DNA of 5,912 bases from Candidatus Hydrogenedentota bacterium (lineage in GTDB: Bacteria > Hydrogenedentota > Hydrogenedentia > Hydrogenedentiales > CAITNO01): assembly GCA_903922535.1 (NCBI GenBank), contig CAIXUF010000276.1, positions 1 to 5,912 of the forward strand, given 5' to 3'. Made by a program: the position numbers and the translations under genes. Shown piece by piece: positions 1 to 4,487 of the stretch (positions within the stretch are counted from its first letter, which is position 1; every line of letters starts with the position of its first letter). The notes under the pieces were generated by a model. That model was not told the DNA's origin, made no database searches, and worked only from the letters and a program-made list of their open reading frames with translations.

Positions 1-123
1 CTTTCCCTCCAGATACGCGCCGATTACCCGGTGCATCCCCTCTGGATAGATCGCCTTGCACCTCGGCAGTTCCTTTTCATGAATCCCCTCATTCCAAATG
101 GTGACACTAATTCCTCTTTCCAC
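1..123 (-). CDS. ThuA-like protein (trehalose-utilization family), N-terminal 41 codons only
   Basis: The minus-strand frame from a GTG at 123 stays open to the window edge and gives a 41-residue N-terminus. It contains ISVTIWNEGIHE (residues 5-16) and KAIYPEGMHRVI (residues 23-34). This is the opening of ThuA-family proteins, which typically run VTVWNE..HE...V..IYP.GIH..IA. ThuA proteins have a class I glutamine-amidotransferase-like fold; in rhizobia ThuA works with ThuB in trehalose catabolism, and many bacterial homologues sit near sugar-degradation genes with unproven substrates. The GTG start is chosen because an in-frame TGA lies six codons upstream, no in-frame ATG precedes the conserved block, and AAAGGG (131-136) lies 7 nt upstream. 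The gene follows the response-regulator gene after 72 nt on the same strand and could be co-transcribed with it. The family call is firm for so short a piece; the exact function cannot be judged without the rest. Confidence 0.82.
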   Translation of the reverse strand, partial: MERGISVTIWNEGIHEKELPRCKAIYPEGMHRVIGAYLEGK

Positions 124-130
124 GACGCTG

Positions 131-140
131 CCCTTTCCTC
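131..140 (-). promoter_or_regulatory. Ribosome binding site for the ThuA-like gene
   Basis: The minus strand reads GAGGAAAGGG, with the AAAGGG part 7 nt upstream of the GTG at 123. This purine block supports the GTG as the true start of the ThuA-like reading frame. No promoter-like pair is evident in the 72-nt gap, so readthrough from the upstream gene is likely. Confidence 0.5.
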
Positions 141-195
141 AAAGTTTGCGGAAATGGTGACGGCTGCCCCGGCGCAAAGCGACAGATCCCGCCAA

Positions 196-1131
196 CTACC
201 GGGTCCGGCGGTCCGCATAGATGCCGTCGCCGGTCGCGCGCGCATGATCCCGGATGGACGCGAGCGTTTCAAAGCACTCATGCACAGATCCACCCGCGCG
301 GCTGGAACAAACCGTATAGTAAACCAGCGCGTTGACACAGGGCGCAGCCGTGAGACTCCGGGTCCCCGGCACCGGAATCGGCAATCCCAGCGACGTGTAA
401 AGCGCCGGAATGTGCTCCTTCCAGGCGTTGTGCACCCAGTCGCAATACTTGTCCGCCATTTCCGGCTCGACAAGGCACATGAAATGTCCGGCCCCCATGT
501 GCGCGGGGCGGAAAGAGTCGTCGTTGAGACGTTTTCCGCAGGCAGACATGAGCCGCGCGCACTGCCGCAGCGCTTTGTTTCTGGCATCAACGCCGGCCTT
601 CCGTCCAAACTCCACCAGATCCACCAGTTCCAGGCACACCAGCGCGAAAGGCTGGCGCGCGCTTATCCGCTGCTGCACCGAATACTTTTCAAGCCGGTGG
701 CTCACAAGGCCGGTGAGCGGGTCCGCCTCCCCGACGGTCGCGGCGTTCGCCAGCAAGGACATGACCCGCGTCTGAAACAGGTTTGAATCAAACGGTTTCG
801 CCAGGTAGTCATCGGCACCCTGGGCAATCCCGTGCTGAATCTCCTCGTCCGCCGCCATGTGCGACACAAGCATGACCGGTGTCGTGTACAGGTCAAGGTC
901 GGCACGAACCCTGCGGCAAATCTCAAACCCGCAGACATCGGGCATCATGACCTCCACAATCGCGAGGTCCGCACCGCTGTCCCGCAGCGTGTCACAGGCC
1001 AAAGCCCCCTGCGCGACTGTGACACACTCATGCCCGGAGGCAGTGAGAAAGTCCCGAATCACCGCTGAAAGCCGTTCATCCCAGTCAACATATACTATTT
1101 TCGCCACTAACACGCCCTCTCGCACGGCCAT
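196..1131 (-). CDS. Degenerate response regulator: receiver domain plus GGDEF-like domain
   Basis: This is a 311-residue cytoplasmic protein. Residues ~11-128 form a CheY-like receiver: KIVYVDWDE (11-19), VEVMMPDVCGFEICRRVR (59-76), PVMLVS with Ser90 as the conserved Ser/Thr, and ADDYLAKPF with Lys112. Residues ~136-305 match a diguanylate-cyclase-type domain: DPLTGL (137-142), an LELVDLVEFGRKAG helix and, at the signature site, GAGHF (213-217) instead of GGDEF. The phospho-acceptor Asp is Glu60 and the second pocket Asp is Trp17, so normal phosphorylation and c-di-GMP synthesis are both unlikely. A protein-interaction or nucleotide-sensing role is inferred. Start choice is open. ATG at 1131 has AAGGAGG 12 nt upstream and a closer GAAGG; the in-frame GTG at 1107 has AGAGGG at a 7-nt spacing and would begin MAKIVYVD, the usual receiver N-terminus (303 aa). 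The gene precedes the ThuA-like gene on the same strand. Confidence 0.9.
   Translation of the reverse strand: MAVREGVLVAKIVYVDWDERLSAVIRDFLTASGHECVTVAQGALACDTLRDSGADLAIVEVMMPDVCGFEICRRVRADLDLYTTPVMLVSHMAADEEIQHGIAQGADDYLAKPFDSNLFQTRVMSLLANAATVGEADPLTGLVSHRLEKYSVQQRISARQPFALVCLELVDLVEFGRKAGVDARNKALRQCARLMSACGKRLNDDSFRPAHMGAGHFMCLVEPEMADKYCDWVHNAWKEHIPALYTSLGLPIPVPGTRSLTAAPCVNALVYYTVCSSRAGGSVHECFETLASIRDHARATGDGIYADRRTR
1115..1120 (-). promoter_or_regulatory. Candidate ribosome binding site favouring the GTG start at 1107
   Basis: AGAGGG on the minus strand lies 7 nt upstream of the in-frame GTG at 1107-1105. Starting there would remove eight residues and leave MAKIVYVDWDE, the typical first strand of a receiver. 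The competing site, AAGGAGG at 1144-1150, is a better match to the anti-SD sequence but sits 12 nt from the ATG at 1131. Both starts may be used; the sequence alone does not decide. Confidence 0.4.
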
Positions 1132-1459
1132 TTACTGCCTTCGCCTCCTTCGGGTACCAAAGCACATTGTATATCATAATCGGCGTCAAAGTTTCACCTG
1201 ACCCACCTCCCTTTGATTTCGGACACCCCCTTTCGCGGGAAAGAAGGAGAGGAAAAGGCATCCCCAACTCGGTGGCCGCCCCATGAGTAACCGTCATTTT
1301 CCGAAGGCCCCCAGGGCGTGAGCATGTGTGTAGGCCTATTCTCCCTTTTCCCCGCACTCTCCCACGCAACCCGCCATTCACATGTTATACTGACTGTGGC
1401 AATGGTTTGGCGAGAAGACAGTAATGAATTCTGTCCTCCAAATACGGAGGCTGAGCAAC
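1132..1459. other. Gene-free gap between divergent transcription units
   Basis: No convincing gene lies in this gap. The first part (about 1140-1200) holds the leader of the minus-strand response regulator, including the SD sequence 1144-1150 and an AT-rich stretch (1166-1180, TGATATACAAT on the minus strand) that could contain a -10 element. TTGACG lies nearby (minus strand 1189-1184), but at a spacing too short for a standard promoter. A small CTTTC-GCGG-GAAAG hairpin is possible at 1230-1243, and an 8-bp palindrome TAGGCCTA lies at 1331-1338; neither has a clear role. The right end carries the promoter candidate for the gene at 1460. Open frames here are short or have low-complexity, non-protein-like composition. 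Confidence 0.6.
1383..1391 (+). promoter_or_regulatory. Extended -10 promoter candidate for the secreted-protein gene
   Basis: TGTTATACT fits an extended -10 element: TG, one base, then TATACT, which matches 5 of 6 bases of TATAAT. No good -35 box is found 16-18 nt upstream, as is common for extended -10 promoters. Transcription starting near 1398 would leave a leader of about 60 nt before the ATG at 1460. This is a sequence-only call. Confidence 0.4.
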
Positions 1460-1936
1460 ATGGATAGCAACAAAGTACTCGTCATGTCTGTCCTGTCGGT
1501 GGTGGCATTTCTGGCATTTCCGATTGTGGCAGGCAAGGTAAGGGCCCAAAACGCGACCGCCACCGCCTCGTCCGCGGCCGCCACAGGCACCGCCCAGCCC
1601 GTGCCGGGCGATCCCAAGACCGCATTTCCCGAACTCGGCCAGCCCCCCCTCTTGAACGAGGCAAACCTCATCGGTTCCAATTGGCAGGTTCAAGTTGACC
1701 AGTACAAGATTAAGGTAACCCTTGCCGCAGGCGGCGTCGCCTGGGCAACCCATCCGATGGCAAAGGCCCTGACGGGCATGGATTACGCCGAAGGCCGCTG
1801 GCGCGTGCAGTATGACAAAATGTTCGTCAATGCCAGTCTTGGCGGCAACGACTATGCCATAGAACTGCGCATCTCCGGTTCCAAGATCTACGCCATGGAC
1901 AAAAAAGGCAAACCCTCGGAAGTCAAACGCTTCTAA
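1460..1936 (+). CDS. Small secreted protein of unknown function
   Basis: This 158-residue protein belongs to no family I recognise. Residues 5-25 (KVLVMSVLSVVAFLAFPIVAG) form a signal-peptide core with one Lys before it, and V-R-A at 27-29 fits a signal peptidase I site, so export is likely. Residues 30-48 are an Ala/Thr-rich linker. The C-terminal part (about 70-158) looks like a compact beta-rich domain, with alternating hydrophobic strands in WQVQVDQYKIKVTLAAGGVAW, GRWRVQYDKMFVNASL and YAIELRISGSKIYAM. It has no cysteine and no evident catalytic motif. The start at 1460 is preferred to the in-frame ATG at 1424 because GGAGG (1446-1450) lies 9 nt upstream, whereas 1424 has only weak purines before it; starting at 1460 also puts the signal peptide at the N-terminus. 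The gene appears monocistronic, with its own promoter candidate, and faces the YhbY-type gene tail to tail. Confidence 0.8.
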   Translation: MDSNKVLVMSVLSVVAFLAFPIVAGKVRAQNATATASSAAATGTAQPVPGDPKTAFPELGQPPLLNEANLIGSNWQVQVDQYKIKVTLAAGGVAWATHPMAKALTGMDYAEGRWRVQYDKMFVNASLGGNDYAIELRISGSKIYAMDKKGKPSEVKRF

Positions 1937-2033
1937 TCGGTGATGCTTTCCAGCAGCCCCATCCACCTTCTCAAAGATTCACCCCAAGAGAACGCAAAAA
2001 CTCCCCCTGTCAGGAACACCTGCCAATTGTCGC

Positions 2034-2054
2034 GAGGCCTTGTCCCATAGGCTC
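2034..2054. terminator. Weak hairpin between convergent genes, possible terminator
   Basis: GAGGCCT (2034-2040) can pair with AGGCTC (2049-2054) as six base pairs with one bulged G around an 8-nt loop. On the plus strand it is followed by only a short T-containing stretch, with no real U-tract. A second, 4-bp stem (CAGG/CCTG, 2011-2022) lies just upstream. The position between converging stop codons suits termination, but neither structure is a canonical intrinsic terminator. Confidence 0.2.
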
Positions 2055-2058
2055 TTCT

Positions 2059-2086
2059 ATTCACAATTCCACATTCCTGATTCCCC
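2059..2086 (+). repeat. Degenerate 7-bp tandem repeat (NATTCCN), four units
   Basis: Four successive heptamers read TATTCAC, AATTCCA, CATTCCT and GATTCCC, so ATTC recurs exactly every 7 bp at 2060, 2067, 2074 and 2081. The array lies a few bases beyond the stop codon of the YhbY-type gene. The same unit type recurs at 4572-4607 inside another gene. Confidence 0.6.
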
Positions 2087-2094
2087 CCCGCAGT

Positions 2095-2394
2095 TCACGG
2101 CAGCGTGATGGATCGTTTCTCCACGTCCGGATGCTGACGATAAAGCATGACCACGTGCCCGATCCGCCCAACAACCTCCGCGCTGGTCGCCGCCGCGATT
2201 TTCTCCGAAAGTGCGTCTTTCTCGTCCTTGAACTCGTTGAACCGCACCTTTATCAGCTCATGCGCCTCCAACTCAGCGTCTGTGGCGCGAATCAGGCTGT
2301 CACTCGCACCCTGCTTTCCAACAATAATCAGCGCCTCAAGGCGGTTCGCCATCCCGCGCAGAAACTTCCGCTGCGCTCCGGTTAATTGACTCAT
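2095..2394 (-). CDS. yhbY: YhbY-type ribosome assembly RNA-binding protein (CRM domain)
   Basis: This 99-residue protein is almost entirely one CRM (CRS1-YhbY) domain, the same length class as E. coli YhbY. Visible marks are LTGAQRKFLRGMAN (4-17), the GxxG RNA-binding loop GKQG (26-29) in IIVGKQGASDSLI, the family hallmark HELIKVRF (45-52) and the closing strand GRIGHVVMLYR (76-86). In E. coli YhbY associates with pre-50S particles and assists large-subunit assembly; the same cytoplasmic role is inferred here. The start at 2394 is chosen over an upstream in-frame ATG at 2529 because it gives the family N-terminus MSQLTGAQRKF and has AAGGA (2405-2409) 10 nt upstream; the longer version would add 45 residues of non-domain sequence. 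It stands alone, divergent from the gene at 2603, without the usual cell-division or GTPase neighbours. Confidence 0.92.
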   Translation of the reverse strand: MSQLTGAQRKFLRGMANRLEALIIVGKQGASDSLIRATDAELEAHELIKVRFNEFKDEKDALSEKIAAATSAEVVGRIGHVVMLYRQHPDVEKRSITLP

Positions 2395-2431
2395 GGTGTC
2401 ACATTCCTTGTAGTCTTCCGTCCCCAAGGCC

Positions 2432-2440
2432 AGAATACCA
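2432..2440 (-). promoter_or_regulatory. Weak extended -10 promoter candidate for the yhbY-type gene
   Basis: On the minus strand TGGTATTCT gives TG, one base, then TATTCT, which matches 4 of 6 bases of TATAAT, about 37 nt before the start codon. No acceptable -35 element is found at 16-18 nt. Two perfect TTGACA hexamers lie further upstream on this strand but belong to a tandem repeat and have no -10 partner. Confidence 0.2.
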
Positions 2441-2521
2441 GAAATACCCGCCAAACCGCCACAAAAGCCCCGCCCACTGTGAGCCAGGCATTCCTGCCTC
2501 CCCCTCCATCTTCTTGCCTTC

Positions 2522-2542
2522 ACTGTCAACTGTCAACTGAAC
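2522..2542 (+). repeat. 7-bp tandem repeat ACTGTCA, two exact and one partial unit
   Basis: ACTGTCA, ACTGTCA and ACTGAAC follow one another with a strict 7-bp period. Heptameric short tandem repeats with similar CAACTGT-type units are known from intergenic regions of filamentous cyanobacteria (STRR sequences). Here the array lies in the 208-nt gap between the divergent yhbY-type gene and the gene at 2603. On the minus strand it yields two TTGACA hexamers. Confidence 0.65.
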
Positions 2543-2584
2543 CCGCTTGCGCCCGCGCAACGCAGCCCGGTACACTTTCCCCAC

Positions 2585-2590
2585 AAGGAG
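2585..2590 (+). promoter_or_regulatory. Ribosome binding site for the gene at 2603
   Basis: AAGGAG lies 12 nt before the ATG at 2603. The spacing is long but usable. The next in-frame ATG (2624) has no purine-rich site before it, so 2603 is preferred. A very weak promoter pair, TTGCGC (2547-2552) and TACACT (2571-2576) with an 18-nt spacer, lies just upstream. Confidence 0.45.
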
Positions 2591-2602
2591 CCACACCAGA
2601 TA

Positions 2603-3094
2603 ATGCCCGCCAATTCAGACGAAATGCGCGACATATTCGAGCGCACCGTAATAGTCCGACGCCCCACCTACGGAATCGTGAGCGGTTATCACGAACTGCC
2701 CTATGTCTGCCTGGGAAACGCCCTTCAAGGCAACAGCGGGTCGACAGAAGTCAAAGGCAAAGTCCAAGTCTCGCCCCGCTTTGTCATTCGGCCGGCCCAC
2801 TATTCCCCCAGCTACGGCGAAATATTCGGCGAGGACAACGTGGACACCTCCATTTCAGGCCGAATCTTCGGTTTCCTGGGATTCAAAGAGCACCCTGTCG
2901 AATGCACCTCCGAGCACATTGAGGTCCGCCACTGCGACGACACCGTCGACCAACTCCTGAGCCGGAACCTGGACGATCTGGAACGCAGGGAAGACATCAC
3001 CACGGGCATCATCATCACCCCCGAAAGCCGCTACTTCCCCGTGTCCATCGAACGCTTTATAGCGACCATTCTCGATGACGAGTTCAGACGCTAA
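2603..3094 (+). CDS. Cytoplasmic protein of unknown family, first gene of a three-gene cluster
   Basis: This 163-residue protein belongs to no family I can name. It has no signal peptide or membrane segment and is rich in charged residues, so a soluble cytoplasmic protein is expected. The N-terminal third contains a conserved-looking segment, RTVIVRRPTYGIVSGYHELP (14-33). The middle is beta-like with several Gly and Tyr residues, and the C-terminal half has the acidic helix DDTVDQLLSRNLDDLERRE followed by ITTGIIITPESRYFPVSIERF. No ATP-binding, DNA-binding or catalytic motif is evident. The last 20 nt overlap the start of the next gene, which has no SD sequence of its own, so the two are probably translationally coupled and functionally linked. 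Codon usage matches its neighbours, with no sign of recent transfer. The gene call is firm and the function open. Confidence 0.8.
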   Translation: MPANSDEMRDIFERTVIVRRPTYGIVSGYHELPYVCLGNALQGNSGSTEVKGKVQVSPRFVIRPAHYSPSYGEIFGEDNVDTSISGRIFGFLGFKEHPVECTSEHIEVRHCDDTVDQLLSRNLDDLERREDITTGIIITPESRYFPVSIERFIATILDDEFRR

Positions 3095-4487
3095 ACCCAC
3101 GCGCATCACCGCCCGCAGGGCTGCGTGGCTGGGTGTGCTTCTGGCCATCCTGGTCGCGGCGGGTTATGTCGATCGCCAGCTCAAGACCGCCTCCCACCCC
3201 GCTTTCCTTCCGGAAGACATGCCCCTCTACATCCGCACCGCCGACCTGCCCCAAACCTGGCTGCATTTTGCCCAAACGCCCCTCGCCGGCAACCTTGCCG
3301 AAGAGGCGGCTCCCGTGCTGCACGACATCGAGCTGTACCTTCGCCAGTTGACCGGCATTCGTCCGACACCCGCGCGCTGGCGCACCTGGCTTGGCGGCTC
3401 CATGACCGCCGCCACCGACGCACACGACTGGATCCTCTGCGTGCACCCCGGACTCGTCGCCCGCGCCGCTTCCTTGATCTTCCCGGGCAAAGCCCTTCCG
3501 ACAAGGCAAGTCCGGCAGGCATGGCGCCAAGGCTGCCTCCTCCTCGCATCCAGTCCCGAACTCATCAAGAAAGCGCTCGCCGCCCCCCCCGTTGCAATGG
3601 ACATTCCCGAAACCGCCTCTTCCGACACACTCGTTGTCGAACTGCGCACCCCCGTGCGCACCGTCCTTACCATCACGCCCTCGGACGACCTGCCCATCGA
3701 GGCACGCATTTTCCAGCCATCAACCTCACCACCAAGGACGCCCGCCGTCTGGTCTGTCCCCCTGCTGCCCGGCAACCCAATCGCCGTCCTTTCCCTGCCC
3801 GACGCACCATCGGCCACCCAACTGGCCGCCCTCCTGGCAGCCTTTGATCCGCACGATTTCTCCGGCGGCCTCCTGGGCGGACTGCTCAGCCGATGGGGAC
3901 TCAGTCACCTCCGTTCCTTCTTGTCCCCCACGGGACCGAGCAATGCCCCCATGTCCTTCGCCCTCTACGGCCTTTCTCTCGCCTCAGGCGCGCCCCTGCC
4001 CCAGCTCGCCCTCGCCTCCTCCACAAAGGAAGGCTTTGCCACACTGTTCCCCACGCCCCAGTCCCCCAACCGACTGCTCCCCTACGACTGGAACGGTTGC
4101 CCTGGCTGGATGTTCCCCCTCCTGGGAGACCAGTTCTCCCTCTATGGGTTCCAGCGCGACAACACCCAGTATCTCGCCACCCGCGAACCCCTCGCCGCCA
4201 TGCTCGCCTCCGCCCCGCAAACACCCCCACCCGGCAGCGAAGACGACGCCGTCATCACCCTCAACTGGAAACGCGCCACCGAAGCAATCATTGAAACGGC
4301 AAGCTGGGCCGCGGCGCGCGAACTCCTCCACGAACGCAATCAAAAGGATCTCGACGCAACCTTCATCCCCATCATGCACGCCCTGTCCAAATGCGGCACC
4401 CTCCAGCTAACGGGACGCTGGACCCCGGAAGGCTTTCTCTGCAAAGGCCAACTCACCGCCCTACCCCGCCCGGAACACGCGCAATGA
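3075..4487 (+). CDS. Membrane-anchored periplasmic protein of unknown family
   Basis: This 470-residue protein has a basic N-terminus (K7, R10, R14, R15) followed by one hydrophobic span at about residues 16-32 (AAWLGVLLAILVAAGYV). That pattern predicts a short cytoplasmic tail, one inner-membrane helix and a periplasmic body of about 435 residues. The body is Pro/Ala/Leu-rich, and I see no enzymatic motif. Segments such as TWLHFAQTPLAGNL near the N-terminus and FDPHDFSGGLLGGLLSRWGL near the middle give the look of large uncharacterised periplasmic proteins of the DUF3352 kind, but that resemblance is weak and unverified. The start at 3075 is the only ATG before the membrane span and lacks an SD sequence; it lies inside the preceding gene (20-nt overlap), so translation probably depends on ribosomes finishing that gene. 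The stop overlaps the next start as ATGA. Confidence 0.8.
   Translation: MTSSDAKPTRITARRAAWLGVLLAILVAAGYVDRQLKTASHPAFLPEDMPLYIRTADLPQTWLHFAQTPLAGNLAEEAAPVLHDIELYLRQLTGIRPTPARWRTWLGGSMTAATDAHDWILCVHPGLVARAASLIFPGKALPTRQVRQAWRQGCLLLASSPELIKKALAAPPVAMDIPETASSDTLVVELRTPVRTVLTITPSDDLPIEARIFQPSTSPPRTPAVWSVPLLPGNPIAVLSLPDAPSATQLAALLAAFDPHDFSGGLLGGLLSRWGLSHLRSFLSPTGPSNAPMSFALYGLSLASGAPLPQLALASSTKEGFATLFPTPQSPNRLLPYDWNGCPGWMFPLLGDQFSLYGFQRDNTQYLATREPLAAMLASAPQTPPPGSEDDAVITLNWKRATEAIIETASWAAARELLHERNQKDLDATFIPIMHALSKCGTLQLTGRWTPEGFLCKGQLTALPRPEHAQ

Noticed and set aside
31..786. Long plus-strand open frame of 251 codons opposite the response-regulator gene
   Set aside because: The minus-strand frame carries clear receiver and GGDEF-like motifs. 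The plus frame is Arg/His-rich with no recognisable domain and no SD sequence, as expected of an antisense shadow in GC-rich DNA.
1085..1381. 98-codon minus-strand frame spanning the gap left of 1381
   Set aside because: It overlaps the start of the response-regulator gene in another frame, and its product is low-complexity Gly/Arg-rich with no SD sequence or domain.
1424..1459. Upstream start at 1424 for the secreted-protein gene
   Set aside because: It has only weak purines before it and would place 12 extra residues before the signal peptide; GGAGG at 1446-1450 fits the ATG at 1460.
2395..2529. N-terminal extension of the YhbY-type protein from the ATG at 2529
   Set aside because: The extra 45 residues have no similarity to the CRM domain. 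The ATG at 2394 has an SD sequence and gives the standard family N-terminus and length.
2522..2537. Two perfect TTGACA hexamers on the minus strand as -35 boxes for the yhbY-type gene
   Set aside because: They arise from the ACTGTCA tandem repeat, and no acceptable -10 element lies 16-18 nt downstream of either.
3592..4410. 272-codon plus-strand frame inside the membrane-anchored protein gene
   Set aside because: It is a Pro/Ser-rich out-of-frame shadow caused by C-rich codons; the overlapping frame has a membrane span and coupled start and stop overlaps.
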